DNA from: Acidobacteriota bacterium
GTDB taxonomy: Bacteria > Acidobacteriota > Terriglobia > Terriglobales > Acidobacteriaceae
DNA length: 37,376 nucleotides
Direction: 5' to 3'
Assembly: GCA_021780075.1 (NCBI GenBank)
Contig: JAJXZL010000047.1
Location: 1 to 37,376, forward strand
Part shown: positions 16,753 through 25,857 of the stretch, piece by piece
Numbering within the stretch: the stretch's first letter is position 1
How the letters are laid out: every line of letters starts with the position of its first letter
The notes under the pieces: model-generated
The model's input: only the letters and a program-made list of their open reading frames with translations
Told to the model about the DNA's origin: nothing
Databases searched by the model: none
Position numbers and translations under genes: made by a program

Positions 16753-18201
16753 ATGGGAGATGGAACGGTCGTGGAGCATCTGACACTGATGCCGGCGGTG
16801 CGGCAACTGGAGCTGCTGCACGCGGGCGAGTTGACCGTGACGGAGCTGGCCGAAGCGCACATCCGGCAGATAGAGCGGCTGGAGCCGGCGCTGAACGCGT
16901 TTGCGGATTTCGATGCGGAGCGCGTGCGGGCAGAGGCGCGGCGGCTGGACGCGGTCGAGGGAACGCGCGGGCCGCTGCATGGGCTTCCGGTGTCGGTGAA
17001 GTCGTCAATTGCGACGGCGGGCCTGAAGTGCGAGATTGGCAGCCTGCTGCACGAGGGCGATGTTCCGCGCGAGGACGCTGAAGTGGTGGCGCGGCTGCGC
17101 GCGGCGGGCGCGCTGATTCTGGGCACGACCAACTGCCCTGAGTTTCTGATGGCGTATGAGACGGCGAACCTGCTGCGCGGGCGCACGCGGAATCCGTGGG
17201 ACGTGGAGCGGACGCCGGGCGGATCGAGTGGGGGCGAGTCGGCGGCGATTGCGGCGGGCATGTCTTCTGCCGGGCTGGGCAGCGACAGCGGCGGTTCAGT
17301 GCGCGTGCCGGCGCACTTCACCGGCATCTGTTCGCTGAAGCCGACGCCGGGGCGCATTCCGGGCGAGGGCCATCTGCCGCCGTGCGTGGGGCCTTTCTCG
17401 ACGCTGGGCGCGATTGGTCCGATGGCGCGGACGGTGGCGGATGTGTCGCTGCTGTTTCGCGTGCTGAGCGGGCAGGACAGGCACGACCCCGCGAGCCCGC
17501 CGGTGGCGCTGCGCGAGCCGAGCCTGGATGCGTTGCGCGGGAACACGGTCGGCGTTTTTGACGAGGACGGACTGGTTCCTGTGACCCCGGAGACGCGCGC
17601 GGCGGTGCAGGCCGCGGCAGATGCGCTGCGCGACGCGGGTTTTCGCGTGGAGCCGTTCCGGCCGCGCACGCTGGAGCCGTTGCGGCAGTTGTGGTGGAAG
17701 TTCTTTGTGCAGTGCGGAGCGATGTTTTATGCGCCGGCGATTCGCGGCAAGGAGGATCGACTGAGCCCGATCTTCCGCGAGTTTCTTCGCATTGCCGAGG
17801 AGCAGGCTCCGCTGACGGCTGCAGAGTTGCTGGATGCGTGGGCAGAGATGGACCTGTTGCGCGCGAAGACGCTGGCGGAGATGGATGCGTATCCTGTGCT
17901 GCTGTGTCCGGTGGCGAGCGTTCCGGCGTTTCGGCATGAAGAGCGCAGGTGGACGATTGAGGGCCGCGCGGTTGAGTACCTGGATGCGGTGCGGCATACG
18001 CAGTGGTTCAACGTGCTGGCTGCTCCGGCAGCGGTGGTGCCTGTGGCACGCTCGCCTGAGGGGCTGCCGATTGGCGTGCAGATCGTGGCGCGACCTTTCG
18101 AGGATGAAACCGCGCTTGGCGTCGCAGCCGTTGTGGACGCGGCGTTTGGCTACAGGGCGCCCGCAATGGCGAGTTTGTCGTTCTCTGCCTGCCGTTTTTG
18201 A
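16753..18201 (+). CDS. Amidase signature family enzyme
   Basis: A 482-residue amidase, hydrolysing carboxylic acid amides by a Ser-cisSer-Lys triad. With the ATG at 16753, the triad is K83 (LPVSVKSSI), the cis-serine in PGGSSGGESAA (S159 or S158) and nucleophile S182 in GSDSGGSVRVPA. The family hallmark LGTTNCPEF and the C-terminal LPIGVQIVARPF segment are present. An alternative GTG start at 16771 is nearly as good. It begins 34 bases after the TPR-CRTAC stop and may be read with it. GatA is unlikely because gatB and gatC are absent. The N-terminus has no signal peptide, so it is cytoplasmic; the substrate is unknown. Confidence 0.88.
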   Translation: MGDGTVVEHLTLMPAVRQLELLHAGELTVTELAEAHIRQIERLEPALNAFADFDAERVRAEARRLDAVEGTRGPLHGLPVSVKSSIATAGLKCEIGSLLHEGDVPREDAEVVARLRAAGALILGTTNCPEFLMAYETANLLRGRTRNPWDVERTPGGSSGGESAAIAAGMSSAGLGSDSGGSVRVPAHFTGICSLKPTPGRIPGEGHLPPCVGPFSTLGAIGPMARTVADVSLLFRVLSGQDRHDPASPPVALREPSLDALRGNTVGVFDEDGLVPVTPETRAAVQAAADALRDAGFRVEPFRPRTLEPLRQLWWKFFVQCGAMFYAPAIRGKEDRLSPIFREFLRIAEEQAPLTAAELLDAWAEMDLLRAKTLAEMDAYPVLLCPVASVPAFRHEERRWTIEGRAVEYLDAVRHTQWFNVLAAPAAVVPVARSPEGLPIGVQIVARPFEDETALGVAAVVDAAFGYRAPAMASLSFSACRF

Positions 18202-18213
18202 CCCCGCTCCGTC

Positions 18214-18229
18214 TGTGACATAGATCACA
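18214..18229. promoter_or_regulatory. Perfect CRP/FNR-type operator
   Basis: TGTGA CATAGA TCACA is a perfect match to the CRP consensus TGTGA-N6-TCACA. It lies in the 159-base gap between the amidase stop and the DAHP synthase start, 132 bases before the GTG. A promoter of the class II type would start near 18263, but no strong -10 box is visible there. Binding by a CRP/FNR-family activator is inferred. Confidence 0.6.
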
Positions 18230-18360
18230 ATTTGGGCACGAAAAAATGCTGTGCTACCCCTGTGAAATGAACATTTTGAGCCTCCACCTTTCGATTGAGG
18301 CGCGCCGGGGATGAGCACGATAGTCTGAGCCTTCCGCTTCCCCAGAAACGGAGCGCCGTT

Positions 18361-19242
18361 GTGCGCGGCAGTTGGCAAGAGCGATTTGTAGAAAGCCCCG
18401 ATGTGCTGAAGAGCTCGGAGCGCCCGCAGACGATTGTGCAGGTGCTTGATCTCGAAATTGGCGGCGGGGACTTTATCACCATGGCTGGGCCGTGCTCGGT
18501 TGAGACGGAGTTCCAGCTGATGGCGACGGCGCATCATATTCGCCGCGGCGGCGCGCGCATTCTGCGCGGCGGCGCCTTCAAGCCGCGCAGTTCTCCCTAT
18601 GCATTTCAAGGACATGGCCTGGATGGCCTGAAGATGCTGGCCCGCGCCCGCGAGGAAAGCGGACTGGCCATTGTGACCGAGGTGATGTCGGAATGCGATG
18701 TTCCGATGGTGGCCGAGTATGCGGACATTCTGCAGATCGGCACGCGCAACATGGAGAACTACTCGCTGCTGGAGGCAGCGGCGCGCTCGGGTCGTCCGGT
18801 GCTGCTGAAGCGCGGGATGATGGCGACGGTGGCGGACCTGCTGCGCTCAGCGCAATTGATTCTTGATCACGGCAACCCCAACGTCATTCTTTGCGAGCGC
18901 GGAATTCGCACGTTTGAAACGGCGACACGCAACACCTTCGACGTGGGCGCGATTGCGCTGCTGAAGCATATTTCGCACCTGCCGGTGATTGCGGACCCGA
19001 GCCACGCGGCGGGGCATCGCGAACTGGTGCCGGCACTGGCGCGCATTGCGGTAGCGGCTGCCGCCGATGGACTGCTGGTGGAGGTACATCCCAATCCCGA
19101 CAAGGCATGGAGCGACGGTGAACAGTCGTTGGACTTTGCGGGTTTCGATGAGATGATGGCTTCGCTTGATCCCTATCTTGCGCTGCGCGGGCTTGTGCTG
19201 ACCGAGCCGGAGCGCGTGCGGCACATGGAGGCTGTTGGATGA
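18361..19242 (+). CDS. 3-deoxy-7-phosphoheptulonate (DAHP) synthase, short AroF/type I-beta
   Basis: DAHP synthase condenses phosphoenolpyruvate with erythrose 4-phosphate, the first step of the shikimate pathway, in the cytoplasm. The 293-residue protein is of the short beta (KDO8P synthase-like) group. Visible motifs are MAGPCSVE near the N-terminus, [45 protein letters not shown] and [16 protein letters not shown] at 18361 was chosen because GGAG lies seven bases upstream; the frame is open back to a TTG at 18295. There is no ACT or chorismate mutase domain, so feedback control is not evident. Its stop overlaps the next start (ATGA), making it the first gene of the cytochrome/propeller operon, an unusual setting. 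Confidence 0.92.
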   Translation: MRGSWQERFVESPDVLKSSERPQTIVQVLDLEIGGGDFITMAGPCSVETEFQLMATAHHIRRGGARILRGGAFKPRSSPYAFQGHGLDGLKMLARAREESGLAIVTEVMSECDVPMVAEYADILQIGTRNMENYSLLEAAARSGRPVLLKRGMMATVADLLRSAQLILDHGNPNVILCERGIRTFETATRNTFDVGAIALLKHISHLPVIADPSHAAGHRELVPALARIAVAAAADGLLVEVHPNPDKAWSDGEQSLDFAGFDEMMASLDPYLALRGLVLTEPERVRHMEAVG

Positions 19243-20651
19243 GGGCTTTGGCGAAGGTTTTGCCGGCAGGTGTCCTTGTCGCGCTGTCGTTTGGGCTATG
19301 CGGGTTTGCGTCTGATCCGGCGCAGAAGGTGGGCGCGGACATTATTGTGACTGCGGCGCCGGTCTACGCGCCGCTGGCCGTGTTGCGTGGCGAGGAGCGA
19401 TTCCCCAAGGGCGCGCATCTGCTGCTGATTCACGAGGGCACGGCTGCGCCGCTGGCGCCGCACTTTGCGGCCAGCGCGGATGCGCAGGTTTCATTTGACG
19501 GCACGATGGTTTTGTTCGCGGGCAAGCGAAATGAGGGCGATCCCTGGCAGATCTGGGAGTTGACGCTGGCAAATCGCACTGTGCGCAAGGTGCTGACCAC
19601 GCCGACCGATGCAGAGCGTCCGTTTTACCTGCCTTCAGAGCGCTTGATCTATGCTCTGCGTACGCCGCAGGGGTTCAGGCTGCAATCGGATGAAACTGGG
19701 CGGAAGCCGAAATTCACGCCGATGAATCCGTCCGCGCGACCGGGTCCTCTGCAATTGTCGTACGTGCGGGCCAGCGCGTTTCCCACGGACGTATTAAAGG
19801 ACGGACGCATTCTGTTTGAATCCGGCTATCCGCTTGGATCGGGGACGACCCCGGAGATGTATCTGGTGTATGCCGATGGCTCGGGGGTTGAGTCTTACCG
19901 CTGCGATCACGGCCGGGCGCGCTGGGGCGGCGAGCAACTGGCATCGGGCGATGTGGTGTTTACGCATGGGGCTTCGCTGGCGCGCTTCACTTCGCCGCTG
20001 GCACATGAGGAGCACGTTACTGCTCCGCCTGCTGAATATGCGGGCGCAATTGCGGAGACTTCCACTGGGGCGTGGTTGCTGAGCGCGCGTGCGTCGGCAA
20101 ATGCGCATTACACGATCCGGTTGTGGACGCCGGGCACCGCGGCAATGGAAACAGTTGCGGCAGAGACGGGCGAGAATCTTGTCGAGCCTGTTCTGGTTGC
20201 GCCGCGCACCACTCCCAAGCGGCACCCTTCGGCACTGCATCCCTGGAACTACGCGAATCTGCTTGCGCTGGATGCGCGGCTCTCGCGCGATGGGGCACTG
20301 AAGGGAACGCCCACCTCGGTGCGGCTTGAGACGCAGGACGCAGAGGGGCGTGCGGTTGTGATGGGCACGGCGCCGGTGGAGCGGGATGGGTCATTCTTCG
20401 TGGAGGTGCCGGGCGACACGCCGCTGCGCTTCACGCTGCTCGATGCGAAGGGAGCGGTGCTGCGGCAGGAGCGCGGATGGTTCTGGGCGCGGAGCGGGGA
20501 GCAGCGCATCTGCGTGGGCTGCCACACAGGGCCGGAGCGCTCGCCGGACAATCGCGTGCCCGCCGTGCTGCTGCGCACGACCACGCCTGTTGACCTGACC
20601 CGCGCGAGCAAGACGGACAGTGCGCGCCAGGCGAAACCGGGAGGCCGCTGA
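19239..20651 (+). CDS. Secreted HZS-alpha-like single-haem c-type protein
   Basis: A 470-residue exported protein with a signal peptide at 1-24. A seven-bladed-propeller-like region (about 65-290) has TolB/WD-type strings such as [25 protein letters not shown]. It is followed by [17 protein letters not shown] and a beta-domain with [30 protein letters not shown]. One haem-c site, C425-VG-C428-H429, lies near the C-terminus. This order matches the middle and C-terminal parts of hydrazine synthase alpha-like proteins, common outside anammox bacteria and of unknown function there. It is coupled by ATGA to the DAHP synthase and ends one base before the next ATG. A redox or ligand-sensing role in the periplasm is inferred; hydrazine synthesis is not suggested. 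Confidence 0.75.
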   Translation: MRALAKVLPAGVLVALSFGLCGFASDPAQKVGADIIVTAAPVYAPLAVLRGEERFPKGAHLLLIHEGTAAPLAPHFAASADAQVSFDGTMVLFAGKRNEGDPWQIWELTLANRTVRKVLTTPTDAERPFYLPSERLIYALRTPQGFRLQSDETGRKPKFTPMNPSARPGPLQLSYVRASAFPTDVLKDGRILFESGYPLGSGTTPEMYLVYADGSGVESYRCDHGRARWGGEQLASGDVVFTHGASLARFTSPLAHEEHVTAPPAEYAGAIAETSTGAWLLSARASANAHYTIRLWTPGTAAMETVAAETGENLVEPVLVAPRTTPKRHPSALHPWNYANLLALDARLSRDGALKGTPTSVRLETQDAEGRAVVMGTAPVERDGSFFVEVPGDTPLRFTLLDAKGAVLRQERGWFWARSGEQRICVGCHTGPERSPDNRVPAVLLRTTTPVDLTRASKTDSARQAKPGGR

Positions 20652-20652
20652 G

Positions 20653-22347
20653 ATGAGGATGCGCTATTTTATTTTTCTTGGAATTGCGTCGCTGGCCGCG
20701 GGGCAGATGGCGCTGGCCGCGCAGGCGACCCCGGCTTCGTCCACGGCGCCCGCTGCACAGGAAGCTGCGGAAGCCAACACACAGGCTTCCGTAATTCGCT
20801 TTGAAGACGCAAGCGACAAGGCGCACGTGGACTTCACGCACAGCTTCGGGTCAGCTCAACTGGGTTCGCTGCTGGAGGGCACAGGCGCGGGCTGCGTGTG
20901 GTTTGACTACAACAACGACGGCCTGCCTGATCTCTATGTGGTGAACGGACGGCCGCTGGACGACTCGATGCACCCGCATCCGCTGAAGGTAAAGCCTGAT
21001 CCGCTGCCGCACAATCATCTGTATCGCAACGACGGCAACGGCCATTTTACGGATGTGACGGAGCAGGCGGGACTGGCTCCAGACTTGTATTCGGTTGGAG
21101 TGACGGCGGCGGATTATGACAACGACGGCTACGTCGATCTGCTGGTGACCGGGTACGGGCGCGCGATTCTGTATCACAATGACGGCAACGGACACTTTAC
21201 GGATGTGACGGCAAAGGCCGGCATCAAGGTGGATGGCTGGTCAATCAGCTCGACGTGGCTGGACTACGACCGCGATGGATGTGTGGATTTGTTTGTGGGC
21301 CGCTACGTGAAGTTCGATCCCAAGTATCGCGCGTTTTATGGTGCCGACAACTATCCGGGGCCGCTGGACTACGAGGGCCAGACGAACCGTTTGTACCACA
21401 ACAACTGCGACGGCACGTTTACCGATGTGACCGACAAGTCGGGTATTGGCGCCTATGTGGGGCGCACGATGGGCGTGACGGCAGCGGACTTTGACGGCGA
21501 TGGCTGGGACGACATCTATGTAGCCAACGACCGCACCGAAAACTTTCTCTTTCACAACAAGCACGATGGAACCTTTGAAGAGATTGGCAACGACTCGGGC
21601 ACGGCGTTTGGGCAGAACGGCGAATCGACTTCCGCGATGGGGCCCGTGTTTGCCGATCTTGAGGGCAACGGCAAGCTGGACCTGTGGGTGACCGATGGCC
21701 GTTACAACCGGATGCTGAGCTATACGGGCAAGCTGAGCTTTGACGATATTGGCGCGCGTAATGGAGTGTCGCAGGCGAACGCACAGTATGTGAGCTGGGG
21801 CTCAGGCATCTACGACTTTGACAACGACGGGCATCTCGACATCCTTATTTTTCACGGCGGCCTGATCTTCCTGATTCCGCAGGAGCACACGCTATTTCGC
21901 GGACTGGGCGACGGGCGTTTTGAGGATGTTTCGCGGGAGGCCGGCGCAGTCATCAACAAGCGCAGCGTGGCTCGCGGCGCGTGCTTTGGCGACTACGACA
22001 ACGACGGAAAGATGGACGCGTTTCTGGTGAACCTGGGAGCGAAGGGTACGCTGCTGCACAACGTTTCAACCAACACCGGCCACTGGGTTGCCATCAAGCT
22101 GAAAGGCACGAAGAGCAATCGCGACGGCATCGGCGCGCGTGTTGATTTGTATGCCGGCGGTAAGCACTACCTGGAAGAGCGCGTAGCGGAGTCGGGATAT
22201 CTTTCACAGAACGACGACCGGCTGCACTTTGGACTGGGAACAGCGACCGAGGTGGACAAGATTGTGGTGCACTGGCCCAGCGGACGCGAGCAGACGGTGG
22301 AGAAGCAGGGCGTGGATCGCGTGCTGACGGTGGAGGAACCCAAATGA
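20653..22347 (+). CDS. Secreted CRTAC/UnbV protein (FG-GAP repeats, ASPIC domain)
   Basis: A 564-residue exported protein with a signal peptide at about 1-24. The body is an FG-GAP/VCBS beta-propeller with six or more calcium-type loops, including DYNNDGLPDLY (85-95), DYDNDGYVDLL, DYDRDGCVDLF, DFDGDGWDDIY, DFDNDGHLDIL and DYDNDGKMDAF. It ends with an ASPIC/UnbV domain (GIGARVDLYAGG, then RLHFGLG and IVVHWPSGREQTVE). ATG at 20653, one base after the previous stop, is used; GATGAG overlaps both. It is shorter than the TPR-bearing relative at 13254-16718 and has no TPR. Its stop overlaps the next start. Probably periplasmic or surface located; ligand unknown. Confidence 0.88.
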   Translation: MRMRYFIFLGIASLAAGQMALAAQATPASSTAPAAQEAAEANTQASVIRFEDASDKAHVDFTHSFGSAQLGSLLEGTGAGCVWFDYNNDGLPDLYVVNGRPLDDSMHPHPLKVKPDPLPHNHLYRNDGNGHFTDVTEQAGLAPDLYSVGVTAADYDNDGYVDLLVTGYGRAILYHNDGNGHFTDVTAKAGIKVDGWSISSTWLDYDRDGCVDLFVGRYVKFDPKYRAFYGADNYPGPLDYEGQTNRLYHNNCDGTFTDVTDKSGIGAYVGRTMGVTAADFDGDGWDDIYVANDRTENFLFHNKHDGTFEEIGNDSGTAFGQNGESTSAMGPVFADLEGNGKLDLWVTDGRYNRMLSYTGKLSFDDIGARNGVSQANAQYVSWGSGIYDFDNDGHLDILIFHGGLIFLIPQEHTLFRGLGDGRFEDVSREAGAVINKRSVARGACFGDYDNDGKMDAFLVNLGAKGTLLHNVSTNTGHWVAIKLKGTKSNRDGIGARVDLYAGGKHYLEERVAESGYLSQNDDRLHFGLGTATEVDKIVVHWPSGREQTVEKQGVDRVLTVEEPK

Positions 22348-24251
22348 GCCGCGCGATGCAGAGCCGTTTGCGCGCCGCTTTGGGGGCGGGGCTGGCAGTG
22401 GTGGCTGCCGTGCTGTGCGGAGCGGCGCTTTGGAATGCGTGGGCGGCAGACGGGGTGGTGACCGGACGCGTGGGCGACAGGCTTACGTATCCTTCTCCTC
22501 TGGAGATGCTGTTCTCTCCGGACGGCGCGCGCTTGTACGTGCTCTGCAATGATAGCGACGAGGTGCGGGTGCTGAATGCGAGCACTTATGCCGAGATCAA
22601 GAAAATTGCGGTGGGGCATAAACCGCGCGGATTCACTCTTTCACCTGATGGAAAGCGCCTGTTCGTTACGAACTCATGGGATGACACGCTTTCGGTGATT
22701 GATACAGGATTGCTTGAAGTGGCGGCTACCTGGCCTGAGGGCGCGGAGCCCTCGAGCGTGGTTGAGGACCGCGAGGGCAAGCGCCTGTTCGTGGCCAATC
22801 GGATCTCCAATGACGTTGCGGTGCTGAATGCGCAGACGGGTGCGGAAGAGAAGCGCCTGGCGGCAGGGCGCGGCGCGAGCTACATGACGTTCTCGCCGGA
22901 TGGACGCCGGCTTTATGTCACGCATGTGTATCCGAATCTTACGGAGCATCGCACGGCGCCGGAGTCGGAGATGACGGTGATCGATACGGCGCGGGCGGTG
23001 GTGGTGGATCGCATTCCGCAGCATGGAATCGCCGGCGTCTTTCATGTGGCGATTTCCGCAGATGGACGGCTTGGCGTCGCGGCGGAATTGCATCCCAAGA
23101 ACCTTGTGCCGCTGGCGCACCTGGAACATGGTGGAGCGTTTGAAGACACTCTGACGCTGTTTGGCGCGGATGTGGGCAACAGGACAGTGGAGATTCCTCT
23201 GGACGAGCTGGAGCGCTATGTGGCGCGGCCCTTCGGCGTGGCGATTTCGCCGGACAAGTCGCGCATGTATGTGACGAGCGGCGGTTCCGAGATTGTGACG
23301 GTGATCGATGTGCGGCGGTTGCTCAACTATGTCCGTACGCACCGCGCGCCCTTTGTGCAGGACCTCTCGGCCAGTGCGAACTACGTGGTGGCGCGCGTTG
23401 CGGTGGGACGCGATCCGCGTGGCATGGCTTTCACGCCCGACGGCCACAGCGTGCTTGTGGCGAACCGGCTTTCAGACACGATCAGCGTGATTGATACGCG
23501 GACCAACCGGGTTGCATCGACGATTCAAATTGCAGGTCCAAAGCAACTGTCGGTGCTGCGCTATGGCGAACAGACGTTCTATACAGCCCGCTATTCGTTT
23601 CAGGGCCAGATCGGGTGCGCCAACTGCCATATCGATTCCACGTTTGATGGCCTCGAGTGGGATCTGGAGCCGGATGGATTTGGCCGCAACATTGTGGACA
23701 ACCGGCTGATTGAAGACCTGAAGGGCACCGATCCCTACAAGTGGAATGGGGGCAATCCTAATCTGCCAACCGAGTGCGGCCCGCGCACGGAGCTATATTT
23801 CTGGCGCTCGGAGAACTACGACGACCTGACGCTGACAGATCTGGTGACGTACATGCGCAGTCTTGAGTCGCGGCCCAACCGCTGGAAGCTGCCGGGCTAC
23901 GAGCTGACAGCGGCACAGGAGCGCGGCAAAGAGATTTTTGAGCGCAAGGTTGACAAGTTTGGCCAGCCGATAGCGCTGAAGAATCGCTGCAATTATTGCC
24001 ACAGCGGGCTGAAGGGTACGGACCAGAAATCGTTTGACGTGGGGACAAAGCGAGCGACGGACGATTATTCGCTGATCGATACGCCGCAGCTTCGCAGCAT
24101 AGCGCTGACAGCGCCGTATTTGCACGACGGCTCCGCGGCCACGCTGGAGGAGATCTGGACGATTTACAACCCGGAGGATAAGCACGGCCGCACCAACGAT
24201 CTGACCAAGGATGAACTGAACGACCTGATCGAGTACCTGAGGACGCGATGA
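22344..24251 (+). CDS. YVTN beta-propeller fused to a di-haem cytochrome c peroxidase/MauG-like domain
   Basis: A 635-residue exported protein with a signal peptide at 1-34 (ending NAWA). Residues 45-410 form a YVTN-type beta-propeller with repeated SPDGxRLYV, VTNSWDDTLSVIDT and VANRLSDTISVIDT units. The C-terminal part carries two haem-c sites, C425-AN-C428-H429 and C549-NY-C552-H553, and ends with LTAPYLHDGSAATLEEIWTIYNP, the tail typical of the bacterial cytochrome c peroxidase/MauG family. MauG-like enzymes oxidise peroxide or protein residues in the periplasm. ATGA overlaps join it to both neighbours. The fused propeller may hold a substrate or partner; this is inference. Confidence 0.88.
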   Translation: MSRAMQSRLRAALGAGLAVVAAVLCGAALWNAWAADGVVTGRVGDRLTYPSPLEMLFSPDGARLYVLCNDSDEVRVLNASTYAEIKKIAVGHKPRGFTLSPDGKRLFVTNSWDDTLSVIDTGLLEVAATWPEGAEPSSVVEDREGKRLFVANRISNDVAVLNAQTGAEEKRLAAGRGASYMTFSPDGRRLYVTHVYPNLTEHRTAPESEMTVIDTARAVVVDRIPQHGIAGVFHVAISADGRLGVAAELHPKNLVPLAHLEHGGAFEDTLTLFGADVGNRTVEIPLDELERYVARPFGVAISPDKSRMYVTSGGSEIVTVIDVRRLLNYVRTHRAPFVQDLSASANYVVARVAVGRDPRGMAFTPDGHSVLVANRLSDTISVIDTRTNRVASTIQIAGPKQLSVLRYGEQTFYTARYSFQGQIGCANCHIDSTFDGLEWDLEPDGFGRNIVDNRLIEDLKGTDPYKWNGGNPNLPTECGPRTELYFWRSENYDDLTLTDLVTYMRSLESRPNRWKLPGYELTAAQERGKEIFERKVDKFGQPIALKNRCNYCHSGLKGTDQKSFDVGTKRATDDYSLIDTPQLRSIALTAPYLHDGSAATLEEIWTIYNPEDKHGRTNDLTKDELNDLIEYLRTR

Positions 24252-25330
24252 TGAAGTGTGCATGGAACAGGTTCGCAATGCTTCTGACCTCTAGTTTGCT
24301 GGGGGTGAGCGCGTTGGTGTTTGCCGCGCCGCCGGCGATGCCGCATTACCGTTTTGAAAATTTCACGACGGCGAATGGCCTTCCGAATAATCATGTGTAC
24401 TCGGTGCTGGTGGATGGAGACCGCATCTGGGCAGGGACGGATGATGGTCTGGCGCTCTACGAGAATCACCACTGGAAGACATTCACCACGAAGGATGGTC
24501 TGGCGCATCGCGCGGTGCTTTCACTGGCGCTGGACAAGCGCACGGGCGATGTGTGGGCGGGAACGATGGGCGGGCTGAGCCGCATTTCAGGCGGGCGCAT
24601 TGACAGCTATACACAGTTGAACTCGGGCTTGAGCAACGACGTGGTCTACGGCGTATCGATTGACGGCGAGGATGTGTGGGTGGCTACGGCGGCGGGCGGC
24701 AGCAGGCTGAATCTGCGCACCGGCCAGTGGGCCCTCTACAACGAGCGCAATACGCCGATGGTGGAGATCTGGGTATATGGTGTGGCCGCTACGCCGACCA
24801 AGGTGTATTACGCAGTGTGGGGCAGCGGCGTGCTGGAGTATGACCAGAAGACGAAAGTGTGGGATCACTACGGAGATCCAGACGGCGAGAACGAGATTGT
24901 TCTGTTCAAGGACCAGGGTTTGATTCACGAGATTACATCGTCAGTGAGCTATGTGGACAACGTGCTTTGGGTGTCAACGTATTTTGGCGACAGCCGCTAT
25001 GATGGACGCTACTGGCACAACTTTCTGACCAAGGACAGCGGGCTTCCATCCGACTTTACTAATAATGTGAAGGGCGTGGACGCCAACCGCGCATGGTTCT
25101 GCACGGACAAGGGCCTGGCCTATTATGACGGGACAAATTGGGCGGTTTATCGCCCGTCGCTCACTACCGGCAAGCCGGAAATGATGGTGCGCGATGCGCA
25201 GGGGCATGTAACGGAGGTTCCGGTGACCACCGCGCCGGCTCACAACTACGTCAACAATATCGACTTTCAGGGCGAAGATATCTGGGTCGCCACGTCCAAG
25301 GGTTTAAGCCACGGAATACTTCAACGGTAG
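24248..25330 (+). CDS. Secreted two-component-type beta-propeller (Reg_prop) without a kinase
   Basis: A 360-residue exported protein with a signal peptide at 1-26. It consists of repeats of the 'two-component regulator propeller' kind: FTTANGLPNNHVYSVLVDG, IWAGTDDGLALYE, FTTKDGLAHRAVLSL, VWAGTMGGLSRI, LSNDVVYGVSIDG and so on to IWVATSKGLSHG near the C-terminus. Hybrid sensor kinases carry the same repeats as their periplasmic sensor, but here the chain ends after the propeller with no membrane helix, Y_Y_Y domain or kinase. It therefore acts as a free periplasmic binding or scaffold protein. It overlaps the previous gene by ATGA, and 18 bases separate it from the Rid gene. Confidence 0.82.
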   Translation: MMKCAWNRFAMLLTSSLLGVSALVFAAPPAMPHYRFENFTTANGLPNNHVYSVLVDGDRIWAGTDDGLALYENHHWKTFTTKDGLAHRAVLSLALDKRTGDVWAGTMGGLSRISGGRIDSYTQLNSGLSNDVVYGVSIDGEDVWVATAAGGSRLNLRTGQWALYNERNTPMVEIWVYGVAATPTKVYYAVWGSGVLEYDQKTKVWDHYGDPDGENEIVLFKDQGLIHEITSSVSYVDNVLWVSTYFGDSRYDGRYWHNFLTKDSGLPSDFTNNVKGVDANRAWFCTDKGLAYYDGTNWAVYRPSLTTGKPEMMVRDAQGHVTEVPVTTAPAHNYVNNIDFQGEDIWVATSKGLSHGILQR

Positions 25331-25348
25331 GAACAAGGAGGCGTCATC

Positions 25349-25852
25349 ATGAATGCATTTGCAGAGATTTTGGAAACCATCGCGCACGCGCCCATCAAAA
25401 AGCGCGCCATGACGAATCACGGCGTGCTCAACGAAGCGTACTGCTACGCCAAGCCCAGCTCGTTTTCGCGGGGCATGAGGATCGATCTGAACGGGTTGAC
25501 GATCCTGCTGATTTCGGGCACAGCGTCCATCGACGAGAACGGCGTGAGCGTTCACATCGGCGACTTCCGCGCACAGATGCGGCGGACGTTGACCAATATC
25601 ACCGCGCTGCTGGAGAGCGAGGGCTGCACATGGCATGACATCGTGCGCACCAGCTGCTATCTGCGCGACATCGACCGCGATTACGACGCATTCAACGAAG
25701 AGCGCACGGCCTTCTTCAAGGAGCAGGGTCTTGATCCGCTGCCTGCATCGACGGGGATCCAGGCCAAGCTGTGCCGGCCGGAACTTCTGGTCGAGATTGA
25801 AGCCATCGCCATGTTCCGCACCGACAAGGAAGCAGTCAGCGGCAAGGAGTAG
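25349..25852 (+). CDS. Rid-family (RidA/YjgF/YER057c/UK114) protein, atypical
   Basis: A 167-residue cytoplasmic protein with an AGGAGG ribosome site seven bases before the ATG. The Rid fold is recognisable in the GLTILLISGTASIDENG strand, the DFRAQMRRTLTNITALLESEGCTWHDIVRTSCYLRDI helix and strand, and the final PELLVEIEAIAMF. RidA proper deaminates enamine/imine intermediates using an arginine in a P-x-R-S motif; here the aligned segment reads LPAST (S134), so the arginine is missing and RidA activity is doubtful. It also has an N-terminal extension of about 45 residues. It belongs to another Rid subgroup or to a relative of the chorismatase fold. It is the only non-exported product in the downstream part of the operon. 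Confidence 0.85.
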   Translation: MNAFAEILETIAHAPIKKRAMTNHGVLNEAYCYAKPSSFSRGMRIDLNGLTILLISGTASIDENGVSVHIGDFRAQMRRTLTNITALLESEGCTWHDIVRTSCYLRDIDRDYDAFNEERTAFFKEQGLDPLPASTGIQAKLCRPELLVEIEAIAMFRTDKEAVSGKE

Positions 25853-25857
25853 CTGGT

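Noticed and set aside
15693..17669. 658-residue minus-strand open frame
   Set aside because: Ser/Arg/Pro-rich shadow spanning the antisense of two unrelated genes (TPR-CRTAC and amidase).
19239..20651. Hydrazine synthase activity
   Set aside because: Only the alpha-like fold and one haem site are present, with no partner subunits or anammox genes; the likeness is to a widespread family of unknown function.
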